From an uncultured Prolixibacteraceae bacterium (GTDB lineage: Bacteria > Bacteroidota > Bacteroidia > Bacteroidales > Prolixibacteraceae), in assembly GCA_913063265.1 (NCBI GenBank), contig CAJXZG010000002.1, positions 57,590-121,589 of the forward strand: DNA of 64,000 nt, read 5' to 3'. The notes below the pieces were generated by a model that had not been told where the DNA came from, did not search any database, and saw only the letters and a program-made list of their open reading frames with translations. This document shows, in pieces, positions 50,983 to 60,792 of the stretch. The translations under genes and the position numbers were made by a program. Each line of letters starts with the position of its first letter. Position 1 is the first letter of the stretch.

Positions 50983-53895
50983 ATGCTGACAAAACTCCGC
51001 TTAATTCGAAAACTTTTAATTCTGCTCCTCGTTAACATTTCTATTAATCCTGTCTTTTCCGAAAAAAATATAACGGAATCCATAAACTTCACAGATGATT
51101 TAAATGATTTTTCGATGATTGATAAAAAATCATCGAATATGATGATTGATACCATAAATCCGGGAAATTTTAATAACGATGGTGCGCGTTGTGCAAGAAC
51201 AAACACTTCACCGGGATACATTATTTATAAATTGGATAGTCTTTCAGATTTTAGCATGGATTTCTGGATTGTAGATGAAAAGAGCGGTAATTTAAAAGTT
51301 TACTCTTCGGAAGATGAAAATCAATTTACAGAAATTGAAACCAAACTTACCGGACCAATAAAAGTGGGATACCGGTCATTGGCGACTTATCGTTCTGCAT
51401 CAGAAATTCCTCGGAATACAAAATATTTAAAAATAGAAATTTCAGGCGGAGATGCCGGATGGAAAGGTCAAATTGGGAGTGTAAGTTTTATAAATGAATC
51501 GGAATTAAGAAAAGAAGCTAAAACATTTTATTTCGACAGTCAAAATGGATCAGATGATAATCCTGGGAATTCACCTTCAGGCGCATGGCGAACTTTAGAA
51601 AAACTAAACGCGCAATTTTTTATACCCGGCGATAGTATTCTTTTGAAATCGGGATCAAAATTTTATGGTTCCTTAAAAATTCAGGGAAATGGTACAAAGG
51701 ATAATCCGGTTTATGTAGGAAAATATGGCGGAGAAAACAAACCGCTTTTAGATGCAGCCGGATACCTTGCAGGAATAAATCTTGAAAATGCTGCTCATAT
51801 CTATTTTAATGATTTGGAAATAACTTCTGATGCAAAACAAGCTATCGAAAGCGCAGCTAAAACTCAGCGTTATGGAGTTTATGTTACTTCAACACTTCCC
51901 GGTGAGCACGGAAATCTGCAATTTAATAATCTCGATATCCATCATATTTTTGCTACGGAAAATGTGGATTCCGACGGGCAATATCCGACCTCAAATATGG
52001 GCATGGGTTTTAATATTGAGATGAAAAACAAGGATGCTGTAATTAAAAACATTCGAATAGAAGATTGCCGGATTTCGATGGTTGGACATACGGGTATAAA
52101 AATATTTGGTAATGGCAGTGGTGGACAAACCACTTATCTCGACAGTGTTTTTATTTTGAATAATCATTTGGAACATATTGGCGGTCCGGGGATGGTTCCC
52201 GGCAGATGCAGCAACGTTTTGGTGAGCGGAAACACAGTAAATTTTTCAGGCTCAAAAGCCGATCCAAGAATGCATAACCGGGGCAGCGGAATCTGGCCAT
52301 GGACAAGCAAGAACGTGGTTATCGAGAAAAATAAATTTATGAATGCCTGGGGAAAATACGATTCCTGCGGTGCGCATATCGATTTTAATTGCAGCAATGT
52401 AATTGTTCAGTACAATTTTAGCTACCACAATGCCGGTGGATTTGTCGAAATTTTGGGAAATAATGTCAACTGCGCTTATCGATACAATGTCAGCATAAAC
52501 GATGGTTATCGATTAAACGGTGTTGATGGGGCCCTCGCCGATGGCCATATTTTCTGGGTAAATGGTTACGTGGGTAATGGCAATACTCCTATTGGAGCCA
52601 ATAACAATAAAGTTTACAACAATACCATCTATGTTGGGCCGGATGTAAAAACCAGTATCAGTATCTCGCATCAAACTCACGACAACCAATTTGAAAACAA
52701 CATTATTTATGTTGATGGTGAAATGACTTACGACAATCAGGGTAAGAATAATACATTCGATAACAATCTTTACTTTGGAAATATTCCTGAAATGGATTTT
52801 GGAAAGAAAGCGATTTTTACAGTTCCGTTGTTTGTAAATGCCGGAGATACAATGCCGGAATCATATAAAATTACAGAACATTCACTGGCTTTTGGAACCG
52901 GTAAATCCATTGCAGATAATCTTGAATACGATTTTTGGGGAAAGGACATTCCAAACTCTACCGTCAATCGGGGTGCAGACCAGACTCAATTTGACAAATC
53001 ATTTTATATCATTCAATCTACATTAAAAACAGAAGGTGGAAATATTTATCCTGATGGTGAATTGCAAATTCCTGAGAATGTTGATTTACCAATTCGCATA
53101 GTGGCAAATCCCGGATATTTTATTCAGGATGTTGTTGTGGACAATGTTTCAATTGGAACTGATTCTCTTTTTACATTCAAGAATCTTTCTGCAAATCATG
53201 CATTAGAGGTGGAGTTTTTTGCACCAGCCGATTCCGTATTTGATCCTCTGGATAACTTTAATTTTGTCACAAAATATTCAAACTTTAGAATTCAAACTGA
53301 TAACACCCAAAACTTTTTTGGTGATGCAGGGCGTGCTCAACGAAACAATACGGATCCCGGAACTCTGATTTATAATTTTAAAGAGATTTCTTTTTTCGAA
53401 ATTGATTTCTGGTCGGTGAATAACGACAATACAAAACTCTCGGTTTTTGTTTCTGAAGATGGAAAAAAATTTTCAGAAATAGCTATCAAGGCTGCCAAAG
53501 TTTCTTCGTTAAACAATCGAAAAAAAACGACATATATCCCAGTTTCAGATATTCCTGAAGGGACCAATTTTATAAAATTTGAATTGTCTGAAGGATCTTC
53601 CATGTGGCAGGGGCAAATCGGAAGTATAAAACTAAAGTGGTGGGGTGATGAAAAATTGCAAACCGGATTAAAAGTTAGACCTGAAAATGAAATAAGCATC
53701 TTTCCAAATCCTGTGAACAACACTATTAAAATTTCAGGATTGAATAAAAGTGAATTGGCTGAAATATATTCAATAGAAGGCGCCTTATTACATTCTGAAT
53801 TTGTTCAATTCGAATTGGATGCATCTTTTCTTGATTCCGGGATTTATTTTTTGAAGATTGATGATACAGCTCCGATTCGCTTTATAAAACTTTAA
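50983..53895 (+). CDS. Large secreted beta-helix protein with duplicated flanking module and type IX sorting domain
   Basis: I chose ATG 50983 (970 aa), giving a signal peptide ending near NPVFS; an in-frame ATG at 50923 adds 20 residues before it. Order: a beta-sandwich-like module A (about 30-180), a parallel beta-helix core (about 185-640, opening with FYFDSQNGSDDNPG), an InlB/Flg-repeat-like segment (ALEVEFF), then module B (about 735-890). Modules A and B share AxCARTNTSPGYIIY / AQRNNTDPGTLIY, FWIVDE / FWSVNN and WKGQIGSV / WQGQIGSI. The C-terminal FPNPVNNTIKISG to GIYFLKI is a type A type IX sorting domain, for secretion or surface attachment. Likely a polysaccharide lyase or binding protein; catalytic residues not identified. 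Confidence 0.85.
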   Translation: MLTKLRLIRKLLILLLVNISINPVFSEKNITESINFTDDLNDFSMIDKKSSNMMIDTINPGNFNNDGARCARTNTSPGYIIYKLDSLSDFSMDFWIVDEKSGNLKVYSSEDENQFTEIETKLTGPIKVGYRSLATYRSASEIPRNTKYLKIEISGGDAGWKGQIGSVSFINESELRKEAKTFYFDSQNGSDDNPGNSPSGAWRTLEKLNAQFFIPGDSILLKSGSKFYGSLKIQGNGTKDNPVYVGKYGGENKPLLDAAGYLAGINLENAAHIYFNDLEITSDAKQAIESAAKTQRYGVYVTSTLPGEHGNLQFNNLDIHHIFATENVDSDGQYPTSNMGMGFNIEMKNKDAVIKNIRIEDCRISMVGHTGIKIFGNGSGGQTTYLDSVFILNNHLEHIGGPGMVPGRCSNVLVSGNTVNFSGSKADPRMHNRGSGIWPWTSKNVVIEKNKFMNAWGKYDSCGAHIDFNCSNVIVQYNFSYHNAGGFVEILGNNVNCAYRYNVSINDGYRLNGVDGALADGHIFWVNGYVGNGNTPIGANNNKVYNNTIYVGPDVKTSISISHQTHDNQFENNIIYVDGEMTYDNQGKNNTFDNNLYFGNIPEMDFGKKAIFTVPLFVNAGDTMPESYKITEHSLAFGTGKSIADNLEYDFWGKDIPNSTVNRGADQTQFDKSFYIIQSTLKTEGGNIYPDGELQIPENVDLPIRIVANPGYFIQDVVVDNVSIGTDSLFTFKNLSANHALEVEFFAPADSVFDPLDNFNFVTKYSNFRIQTDNTQNFFGDAGRAQRNNTDPGTLIYNFKEISFFEIDFWSVNNDNTKLSVFVSEDGKKFSEIAIKAAKVSSLNNRKKTTYIPVSDIPEGTNFIKFELSEGSSMWQGQIGSIKLKWWGDEKLQTGLKVRPENEISIFPNPVNNTIKISGLNKSELAEIYSIEGALLHSEFVQFELDASFLDSGIYFLKIDDTAPIRFIKL

Positions 53896-53905
53896 TAAAA
53901 AAAAA

Positions 53906-53945
53906 GAACCGTTCTTTCAGGGTTGAATCCCGGACAGAACGGTTC
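53906..53945. terminator. Terminator hairpin after the beta-helix gene
   Basis: GAACCGTTCT (53906-53915) pairs perfectly with AGAACGGTTC (53936-53945), with an inner GGG/CCC pairing. The preceding A-run of about nine bases makes it strongest for the minus-strand alaS transcript. Confidence 0.75.
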
Positions 53946-53957
53946 CTCAAGTATAAT

Positions 53958-53975
53958 CGCGGATCATAGTCCGCG
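53958..53975. terminator. Second short hairpin between convergent genes
   Basis: CGCGGA (53958-53963) and TCCGCG (53970-53975) pair around a six-base loop, 17 bases from the alaS stop. Without a U-tract its role in termination is uncertain. Confidence 0.45.
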
Positions 53976-53992
53976 AGACCTGAAAACCCCGG

Positions 53993-56617
53993 CTACTGCA
54001 AAAACGAAAGTGCCTTTTCAATAGCAGCCTGCAGGCCAGAAACATCTTTTCCACCGGCAGTGGCATAGAAAGGCTGGCCTCCACCTCCACCTTTTATTTC
54101 TCGGCCTGCTTCCCGAACTATTTGCCCGGCATTTAATCCTTTTTCAGCTACTACATTTTCAGAAATCATTACAGTCAAATTCGGTTTTCCATTAATTTCA
54201 GCTCCTACAACAAGGAAAAGGTTCTCAATCTCTCCTTTCAACTGGAATGCCAAATCTTTTACCAAAGCCGCATTATCAATTTGTATAACATCGGCAATTA
54301 TATTTACTCCATGTTCTAGTAAAACTTTACTCTTCAGATTTGCTTTGATTATTTTAAGTGCATCCTTCTGAAAACCTTCAATTTGTTTTGATAGCTCTGT
54401 ATTTTGTTGTAATAATGTGGTTACACTTGCTAAAATATCTTTTGAGCCTTTAACGGTTTCTTTTATACTTTTCAGCATTTTTAGCTGATCATTAATATAC
54501 TTCTCCGCGCGTGCACCGGTAATGGCTTCTATCCTTCTTACCCCTGCTGCAATGGCCCCCTCCGAAACAACTTTTAACTGTCCGATCTGTCCGGTAGCTT
54601 CAACATGCGTTCCCCCACACAATTCAACAGATTCACCAAACCTGATTACACGAACCGATTCACCATATTTTTCGCCAAACAACATCATGGCTCCCAAAGC
54701 TTTGGCATCTTCAATCGGCATGGAACGATTTTCTTCACGTCTTGAATTTTCCCTGATTTTCGCATTGGCCAACTGTTCTACTTTTTCAATCTCCTCATCC
54801 GTCAATTTCTGAAAATGTGAAAAGTCGAAACGCAAATGGTCGGCATTCACCAGGGAGCCTTTTTGTTCTACATGAGTTCCAAGCACCTCGCGCAACGCTG
54901 CATGCAAAATATGAGTAGCTGTGTGGTTATTGGCAATACTTGTACGTTTACCTGAATTTACAACTGCTGTAAAAGTTTCCTCAGGGTAAGCAGGTAATTT
55001 TTCAACCAGATGAACCGAAAGATTATTTTCTTTTTGCGTGTCAAAAATGCTGGTTTTTACCCCGTCAAATTCAATGTATCCGGTATCTCCAACCTGTCCA
55101 CCGGATTCTGCATAAAACGGAGTTTGATCGAATACCAGCTGGTAGAAAGATTTTTTCTTTTGTGTCACTTTGCGGTATCGTGCAATTCGCACTTCAGCCT
55201 GTAATTTATCGTAGCCCAAAAATTCTGTTTGGTCAATTTTGCGAATCTCCACCCAATCATCTGTTTCCTGGGCAGCTGCATTTCTTGACCGATCTTTTTG
55301 CGCCTGCATTTCAACCGCAAACTCATTATTATTTACTCCTAATCCATTTTCACGGGTAATCAATTCAGTCAAATCCAAAGGAAAGCCAAAAGTATCGTAA
55401 AGTACAAATGCATCTTTTCCTGAGATTTCCTTTAAATCAGCCTTTTTGGTTTTGGTAATTATATCATCCAATAATTTTATTCCTGTTGAAAGTGTACGTA
55501 AAAAACTTTCCTCTTCCTCTTTTATTACTTTTTCAATTAAAGTTTGCTGGCTCACCAGTTCAGGGAATGCTTCCCCCATTGTTTCTTTTAACACATCAAC
55601 CAGCTTAAAAATAAATGCTTCTTTAAAACCAAGGAATGTATAGCCATATCGTACTGCTCGACGCAAAATTCTGCGAATTACATAACCGGCTTTGTTGTTC
55701 GAAGGCAACTGTCCATCTGCAATGGCAAAAGCAACTGCGCGCAAATGATCGGCAACCACCCGCATTGCAATATCGGTTTTCTCTCCGCTGCCATATTTTT
55801 TATTACACAGTTTTCCAATTTCTGCAATTGTATTCTGAAAAACATCGGTATCATAATTTGAGGTTACGCCTTGTAATACCATACAAAGACGTTCAAATCC
55901 CATTCCGGTATCAACATGTTTGTCCGGGAGATTTTCGAGACTCCCGTTTGCTTTTCTATTAAACTGAATAAAAACCAGGTTCCAGATTTCAATTACCTGT
56001 GGATGATCCTGGTTTACCAAATCATGTCCCGGAATCAAAGCACGTTCTTCATCGGATCGGATATCCACATGAACTTCGGAACAAGGTCCACATGGCCCCG
56101 TATCACCCATTTCCCAGAAATTATCTTTTTTATTTCCATTCAGAATTCTGTTTTCAGGCAAATATTGTCCCCAGTATTTTGCTGCTTCATCGTCCCTATC
56201 CAGTTTATCATCTTTTGCTCCTTCAAAAACGGTTGCATACAATCTGTCTTTGGAAATTCCCATTCGGGTCACTAAAAATTCCCATGCCCAGTCAATAGCC
56301 TCTTTTTTAAAATAATCGCCAAACGACCAGTTGCCCAACATTTCGAACATGGTATGATGATAAGTATCGAGGCCAACTTCTTCAAGGTCATTATGCTTAC
56401 CGGAAACGCGTAAACATTTTTGTGTATCTGCAACACGTGGGTACTTAACCGGCTCATTTCCTAAGAACTGATCCTTAAACTGGTTCATCCCTGCATTGGT
56501 AAACATCAGTGTTGGATCACCCTTAACTACCATCGGTGCTGAGTTTACTATCTGGTGTTCTTTCTCCCTGAAAAAATCAAGGAATGCTTTTCTTATTTCC
56601 TTTGAAGTCAGTCCCAT
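53993..56617 (-). CDS. alaS: Alanyl-tRNA synthetase
   Basis: Charges tRNA-Ala and edits misactivated serine and glycine. The 874 residues have the full order: class II catalytic core from [16 protein letters not shown] with [19 protein letters not shown]. An editing domain follows with the zinc-type motifs [13 protein letters not shown] and [13 protein letters not shown]. The C-terminal C-Ala domain ends [15 protein letters not shown]. No oddity in length. Divergent from the M23 peptidase gene, with promoter elements and a perfect palindrome in between. Confidence 0.97.
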   Translation of the reverse strand: MGLTSKEIRKAFLDFFREKEHQIVNSAPMVVKGDPTLMFTNAGMNQFKDQFLGNEPVKYPRVADTQKCLRVSGKHNDLEEVGLDTYHHTMFEMLGNWSFGDYFKKEAIDWAWEFLVTRMGISKDRLYATVFEGAKDDKLDRDDEAAKYWGQYLPENRILNGNKKDNFWEMGDTGPCGPCSEVHVDIRSDEERALIPGHDLVNQDHPQVIEIWNLVFIQFNRKANGSLENLPDKHVDTGMGFERLCMVLQGVTSNYDTDVFQNTIAEIGKLCNKKYGSGEKTDIAMRVVADHLRAVAFAIADGQLPSNNKAGYVIRRILRRAVRYGYTFLGFKEAFIFKLVDVLKETMGEAFPELVSQQTLIEKVIKEEEESFLRTLSTGIKLLDDIITKTKKADLKEISGKDAFVLYDTFGFPLDLTELITRENGLGVNNNEFAVEMQAQKDRSRNAAAQETDDWVEIRKIDQTEFLGYDKLQAEVRIARYRKVTQKKKSFYQLVFDQTPFYAESGGQVGDTGYIEFDGVKTSIFDTQKENNLSVHLVEKLPAYPEETFTAVVNSGKRTSIANNHTATHILHAALREVLGTHVEQKGSLVNADHLRFDFSHFQKLTDEEIEKVEQLANAKIRENSRREENRSMPIEDAKALGAMMLFGEKYGESVRVIRFGESVELCGGTHVEATGQIGQLKVVSEGAIAAGVRRIEAITGARAEKYINDQLKMLKSIKETVKGSKDILASVTTLLQQNTELSKQIEGFQKDALKIIKANLKSKVLLEHGVNIIADVIQIDNAALVKDLAFQLKGEIENLFLVVGAEINGKPNLTVMISENVVAEKGLNAGQIVREAGREIKGGGGGQPFYATAGGKDVSGLQAAIEKALSFLQ

Positions 56618-56670
56618 ATGAATATGCTTATTTCAATAATCTGTTAAAAATTGTCAACTGCATACAGCAA

Positions 56671-56704
56671 TTTGCATCATATAAAATTAAAATAGTTAAT
56701 TTTG
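56671..56704 (+). promoter_or_regulatory. Promoter for the M23 peptidase gene
   Basis: TTTG at 56671-56674, a 22-base spacer and TAATTTTG at 56697-56704. The palindrome at 56751-56770 would lie in the resulting leader. Confidence 0.6.
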
Positions 56705-56737
56705 CGCCTTGTTATTACGCAATAAATTAAGCGGGTG

Positions 56738-56745
56738 CAAAGTTA
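56738..56745 (-). promoter_or_regulatory. -7 element for alaS
   Basis: Minus-strand TAACTTTG, a full TAnnTTTG match, 120 bases upstream of the alaS start. No matching -33 was seen. Confidence 0.4.
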
Positions 56746-56750
56746 TATGA

Positions 56751-56770
56751 TTTAATGGATATCCATTAAA
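56751..56770. promoter_or_regulatory. Perfect 20-base palindrome between alaS and the M23 gene
   Basis: TTTAATGGAT is followed directly by its exact reverse complement ATCCATTAAA. It lies 24 bases before the M23 start codon and just upstream of the alaS -7 element. It could be a dimeric regulator's operator, or fold as a leader hairpin; no regulator is identified. Confidence 0.6.
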
Positions 56771-56794
56771 CCATTATTTAAAAAGGTTTACCAT

Positions 56795-57775
56795 ATGGTG
56801 AAAAAAAGATATAGATTTAATCCAGACACCCTAAACTATGAAAGAACCGGCGTTTCCTTAAAGGAAAAGATCACGAAAATTCTGGCTTATTTTTCAAGCA
56901 GCCTTGTACTTTCGATGATAATTACCCTTTTAGCTGTTTATTTCTTTGAATCGCCAAAAACAAAAGCATTAAAAAGAGAAAATCAGGAACTCTTAACTCA
57001 ATATGAATTGATGTTAAAAGATCTGGATAAGGTAGAAAATGTTTTAGCAGATCTACAACAAAGAGACGATAACATTTACAGGGTAATTTTTGAAACCGAT
57101 CCGATTCCTTCTTCGGTAAGAAAAGCCGGATTCGGAGGTACCAATAAATATTCTCATCTCGAAAATTTATCGAATTCTGCTTTGGTTGTAGAGACAGCAA
57201 GAAAACTTGATATTCTGTCAAAAGAGGCATATATTCAATCCAAGTCGTTTGATGAAGTTATGGAACTTGCATTAAACAAGGAAGAAATGTGGGCCAGTAT
57301 ACCCGCAATTCAACCGCTGACAAACCGCGATTTAAAACGTACTGCCAGTGGCTGGGGATACAGAATTCATCCGATTTACAAGGTAAGGAAAATGCACTGG
57401 GGAATGGATTTTACAGCTCCGGTAGGCACTCCTGTTTTTGCTACCGGAAATGGAACCGTAACTGTAACAGCAGGTTCAAGAAGAAGCAGATCTAACCTTG
57501 GTCTGTATATTAAGATTGACCATGGATTTGGTTATGAAACGGTATATGGCCATTTGAACGGATTCAATGTAAAAAGAGGGCAAAAAGTAAAACGAGGAGA
57601 TGTGATTGGATATGTTGGAAATACAGGAGCTTCTACGGCACCTCACCTGCATTACGAAGTACATAAAAACGGACAAAAAGTAAATCCGGCTTTCTATTAC
57701 TTTAAAGATCTTTCTCCTGATGAGTATGACAGAATGATTGCAATTTCGTCAAACATTGGTCAAACACTTGATTAA
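56795..57775 (+). CDS. M23 family metallopeptidase, membrane-anchored
   Basis: A 326-residue cell-wall endopeptidase-type protein. A short cytoplasmic N-terminus is followed by one membrane helix (about 35-55), a coiled-coil stretch (KTKALKRENQELLTQYELMLK), and the LytM/M23 domain from about residue 190. Zinc ligands are visible in MHWGMDFTAP (His, Asp) and HLHYEVHKNG (His), and GNTGASTAPHLHYE carries the catalytic histidine. The coiled coil suggests dimerisation or partner binding. Its role in peptidoglycan cleavage is inferred from the family. Confidence 0.92.
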   Translation: MVKKRYRFNPDTLNYERTGVSLKEKITKILAYFSSSLVLSMIITLLAVYFFESPKTKALKRENQELLTQYELMLKDLDKVENVLADLQQRDDNIYRVIFETDPIPSSVRKAGFGGTNKYSHLENLSNSALVVETARKLDILSKEAYIQSKSFDEVMELALNKEEMWASIPAIQPLTNRDLKRTASGWGYRIHPIYKVRKMHWGMDFTAPVGTPVFATGNGTVTVTAGSRRSRSNLGLYIKIDHGFGYETVYGHLNGFNVKRGQKVKRGDVIGYVGNTGASTAPHLHYEVHKNGQKVNPAFYYFKDLSPDEYDRMIAISSNIGQTLD

Positions 57776-57821
57776 TTTTAATCCGGTTGAACATTCTTTC
57801 ATCTTTTATTCTTTATTATCT

Positions 57822-57829
57822 TAGCTTTG
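57822..57829 (+). promoter_or_regulatory. -7 element for the MerR-type gene
   Basis: TAGCTTTG matches TAnnTTTG, 27 bases before the ATG. A weak TTTC at 57797-57800, 21 bases upstream, may serve as the -33 element. Confidence 0.5.
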
Positions 57830-57856
57830 TTTATTGGCTATAGATAACAAAATTAA

Positions 57857-58198
57857 ATGCCTTATAAAAAACCCAAAATAGAGAAAATCTTCTACTCGAT
57901 TGGCGAGGTTGCAGACATTATCGGAGAAAGCCAATCACTTATTCGTTATTGGGAAAACCAGTTTGAAAGTTTAAAACCTCATAAAAACAAAAGGGGAACC
58001 CGGCTGTTTAGCAAAGAAGATATAGAAACTGTAAAGCTTATACATCATCTGGTTAAAGAGCGGGGAATGACAATTAAAGGTGCCCGGCAAAAATTAAAAG
58101 ATAACCGGGAAGAAACAACTCACAATTTTGAAATTGTGCAACGCCTTCAGAATATTCGTCAGCAATTAGTGGAAATCAAAGACGAACTTCAGGATTAA
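57857..58198 (+). CDS. MerR family transcriptional regulator
   Basis: A 113-residue winged-helix protein: the MerR DNA-binding domain occupies most of it (FYSIGEVADIIGESQSLIRYWENQF, then GTRLFSKEDIETVKLIHHLVKERGMTIKGARQKL), with a short C-terminal coiled-coil for dimerisation and no effector domain. This minimal form resembles the SoxR/CarH-less Bacteroidota members found near nif3-like genes. The likely operon is MerR - Nif3-like - zinc ribbon protein (gaps of 28 and 31 bases). Its ligand is unknown. Confidence 0.88.
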   Translation: MPYKKPKIEKIFYSIGEVADIIGESQSLIRYWENQFESLKPHKNKRGTRLFSKEDIETVKLIHHLVKERGMTIKGARQKLKDNREETTHNFEIVQRLQNIRQQLVEIKDELQD

Positions 58199-58226
58199 AT
58201 ATCACAACAAAAATTAGAAATAACCG

Positions 58227-59324
58227 ATGACCAAATTAAAAGAAGTAACAAGCTTTCTGGAAAATATTGCTCCTGTTAGTTTGCAGGAATCGTACGATAA
58301 TGCAGGATTAATAACCGGAGATTCAAATACAGGAGTAGACAAAATTCTTGTAAGCCTCGATGTTACTGAAAAAGTGGTGGATGAAGCCATCAAACTAAAT
58401 GCCCAACTTATTGTAGCTCACCATCCTGTTATATTTTCCGGACTAAAGAAAATAACCGGAAGAAATTATATCGAAAGAACAATAATAAAAGCCATTAAAA
58501 ACGACATTGCTATTTACGCTGCCCATACTAACCTGGATAGTGTTCAAAACGGGGTGAATGGAAAAATCTGTGAGAAACTGGGGCTGGAAAACTGTAAAGT
58601 ATTACAACCTGCAAGTCAACAGCTAAAAAAACTTGTAACCTTTATTCCTGTTGATCATGCAGATTCGGTGCGGGAGGCAGTATTTAATGCCGGAGCCGGA
58701 AATATTGGCAATTACGACAGCTGTGGCTATGTTACTGAAGGTGTGGGAAGTTTCAGGGCAAACGACAATGCTAATCCTTTTGTTGGCAAAAAAGGTGAAA
58801 TTCATGCAGAAAAAGAATTGAGGTTCGAATCTATATTCCCAAGGTATATACAAGGAAAAGTAATATCAGCTTTGCTTGAAGCACATCCTTACGAAGAAGT
58901 CGCTTATGACATCTACCCATTGGATAATAACTCTGAAAAAACCGGGATGGGAATGCTTGGCACACTTCCTCAGCCAATGAATGAGAAGGAGTTTTTAAAG
59001 TTTTTAAAAAGCACATTTAACACTGTTTTAATAAAACACACCGCCCTATTGGGTAAACCAATTAAAAAAGTTGCAGTTTGTGGTGGTTCCGGATCATTCC
59101 TGCTAAATAAGGCCATTGGCAAAGGAGCCGATATTTTTGTCTCAGGAGATTTTAAGTATCATCAGTTTTTTGATGCCGAGGATAAAATAGTAATCGCAGA
59201 CATTGGCCATTTTGAAAGCGAGCAATTCACTAAAGAACTTTTTTATGAGTTACTTACAAAAAAATTCCCTACTTTTGCAGTCCATTTATCAGAAGTGGTA
59301 ACCAATCCGGTTCATTATTTCTGA
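58227..59324 (+). CDS. Nif3-like dinuclear metal centre protein
   Basis: A 365-residue member of the NIF3/YbgI family, which forms hexameric rings with a two-metal site; proposed roles include GTP cyclohydrolase-like activity, but the true substrate is not settled. Metal ligands are visible in IVAHHPVIFSGL (His-His), AAHTNLDSVQNGVN, and IADIGHFESEQF. Between about 125 and 235 there is an insert (VTFIPVDHADSVREAVFNAGAGNIGNYDSCGY), typical of long family members. It sits between the MerR and zinc-ribbon genes. Confidence 0.93.
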   Translation: MTKLKEVTSFLENIAPVSLQESYDNAGLITGDSNTGVDKILVSLDVTEKVVDEAIKLNAQLIVAHHPVIFSGLKKITGRNYIERTIIKAIKNDIAIYAAHTNLDSVQNGVNGKICEKLGLENCKVLQPASQQLKKLVTFIPVDHADSVREAVFNAGAGNIGNYDSCGYVTEGVGSFRANDNANPFVGKKGEIHAEKELRFESIFPRYIQGKVISALLEAHPYEEVAYDIYPLDNNSEKTGMGMLGTLPQPMNEKEFLKFLKSTFNTVLIKHTALLGKPIKKVAVCGGSGSFLLNKAIGKGADIFVSGDFKYHQFFDAEDKIVIADIGHFESEQFTKELFYELLTKKFPTFAVHLSEVVTNPVHYF

Positions 59325-59355
59325 AAAGTAAATTGAAATATTAAACATTTTAGCG

Positions 59356-60132
59356 ATGAACACACCATATTCAAAGCATGACGAAAAAGACGTTTCGGTA
59401 GAACAAAAGCTTCGCGCTTTGCACGAACTACAAACTGTGGTTTCTGACGTTGATAAAATTAAAATTTTGAGAGGAGAATTGCCACTTGAAGTTCAGGATT
59501 TGGAAGACGAAATTGCAGGTTTAAAAACAAGGTTGATTAATCTCGATAGTGAAATTAAAAATCTTGACACCTCAATTAATAACAAAAAAATTGCTATTAA
59601 AGATTCGCAAGCATTAATTGCCAAATATACTGAGCAACAAAACAATGTTCGTAACAATCGTGAATTTGATTCTCTTTCCAAAGAAATAGAATTCCAAAAT
59701 CTCGAAATTGAATTGTCTGAGAAGAGGATCAAGGAATTTACAACCGAGATGACAGAAAAGGAACAAACCATTACCAATTCAAAAGAGTTACTTTCTGAAA
59801 GGGAAGAAGATTTGGAACGTAAAAAAGCTGAACTTCAGGAGATTCAGGAAGAAACAAAAATTGAAGAGGAAAAACTAAAAGGCAAATCTGAAAAAATCGA
59901 ATCATTTATTGAGCCTCGGTTGTTAACTGCTTTTAAGCGAATCAGAAAAAATGCCCGTAACGGTTTGGCTGTAGTAACTATTCAACGTGATGCATGCGGG
60001 GGTTGTTTTAACAAAATACCACCACAAAGACAAATGGACATTGCCAACCGTAAGAAAATTATTGTTTGTGAGTATTGTGGAAGAATTTTGGTTGATCCAA
60101 AAATCAATATTGTTGAGGAAGATGCAAAATAG
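59356..60132 (+). CDS. Coiled-coil protein with C-terminal C4 zinc ribbon
   Basis: A 258-residue cytoplasmic protein: about 175 residues of long heptad coiled coil (EVQDLEDEIAGLKTRLINL and onwards) and then a zinc ribbon with four cysteines (DACGGCFNKIPPQ, VCEYCGRIL). This matches CT398-type/zf-RING_7 proteins, often genetically linked to Nif3-like genes; they are thought to act in RNA polymerase or flagellar/secretion assemblies, without agreement. A -7-like TACTTTTG at 59270 inside the preceding gene may give an extra promoter. Ends at a terminator. Confidence 0.9.
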   Translation: MNTPYSKHDEKDVSVEQKLRALHELQTVVSDVDKIKILRGELPLEVQDLEDEIAGLKTRLINLDSEIKNLDTSINNKKIAIKDSQALIAKYTEQQNNVRNNREFDSLSKEIEFQNLEIELSEKRIKEFTTEMTEKEQTITNSKELLSEREEDLERKKAELQEIQEETKIEEEKLKGKSEKIESFIEPRLLTAFKRIRKNARNGLAVVTIQRDACGGCFNKIPPQRQMDIANRKKIIVCEYCGRILVDPKINIVEEDAK

Positions 60133-60158
60133 AGAATAACAACTCAAAATATAATAGG

Positions 60159-60189
60159 AGCCGGATTAAAATTTTAGTCCGGCTTTTTT
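60159..60189 (+). terminator. Intrinsic terminator of the MerR operon
   Basis: AGCCGGA (60159-60165) pairs with TCCGGCT (60178-60184), followed by TTTTTT, 26 bases after the zinc-ribbon stop. Confidence 0.85.
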
Positions 60190-60271
60190 ATGCTTAATCC
60201 TCCGCCTTTTTATAAACTACCCTTTAACCACATCTTTTGAGACTTTTATTTCAAATTAGGCATAGATAATT

Positions 60272-60478
60272 TCGTCCGGGCCATCCCATACGTTCTAAAC
60301 TACTTTCGTCGCCGGACGATTTAATACTGCTCCTTAGCCCAGTGCTAAGTGTCTTCGCATTGCTCAGTCACACGCACTGGGCTAATGCTTACCGCCCACT
60401 TCGGGGCTCTACAACAAGCACCAAAGGTGCGTCAGCTAACAGCCCAGGTTAAGCGGATGAAAGAAGCGCCGCCCTGGG
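60272..60478. other. GC-rich structured intergenic island (candidate ncRNA or REP cluster)
   Basis: This lies in the 660-base gap between the zinc-ribbon and pncB genes and is clearly richer in G+C than its surroundings (34 of 60 bases in 60361-60420). It contains several separate hairpins: TCGTCCGG/CCGGACGA (60272-60319), TAGCCCAGTGC/GCACTGGGCTA (60335-60384, 11 perfect pairs), GCACC-AAA-GGTGC (60418-60430) and CCCAGG/CCTGGG (60443-60478). No reading frame of note was found. GCCCAGG-type hairpins are reminiscent of REP elements; a structured RNA is the alternative. Strand cannot be decided. Confidence 0.5.
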
Positions 60479-60603
60479 AAAGAGAACAAGAAAGACAAAG
60501 GCGCAACTTGCCAGCTTTTTGAAAACAACTGTTACATGCGCCGCATATTTGTCGTTTATCAGAAAGAATACGCTTAAAATATTTGTGTATAAAGGTGTTT
60601 TTC

Positions 60604-60624
60604 AAAGGGGAAATTTAAAGGGGA
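60604..60624. repeat. AAAGGGGA direct repeat
   Basis: AAAGGGGA occurs at 60604-60611 and again at 60617-60624, with AATTT between. It is a loose relative of the element at 28462. The remainder of the gap to 60792 is AT-rich with no clear promoter. Confidence 0.4.
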
Positions 60625-60792
60625 TTAAAAAATTATTTATTGTTGATAGTAATTCTTAGGAATCATATGTTATTTGTGTTCAATTATTGCAATTATGTTA
60701 ATCATAATAAATTGAATAAAAAATTTTGTCTGCATGGCTATTCATAACAATTCTTAATTATCTTTAGAAACTGTTAAATCAAATTCCTGAAA

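Noticed and set aside
60335..60384. tRNA or rRNA fragment in the GC-rich island
   Set aside because: No acceptor stem with a TTCGA-type T loop and no resemblance to rRNA helices was found, only separate hairpins.
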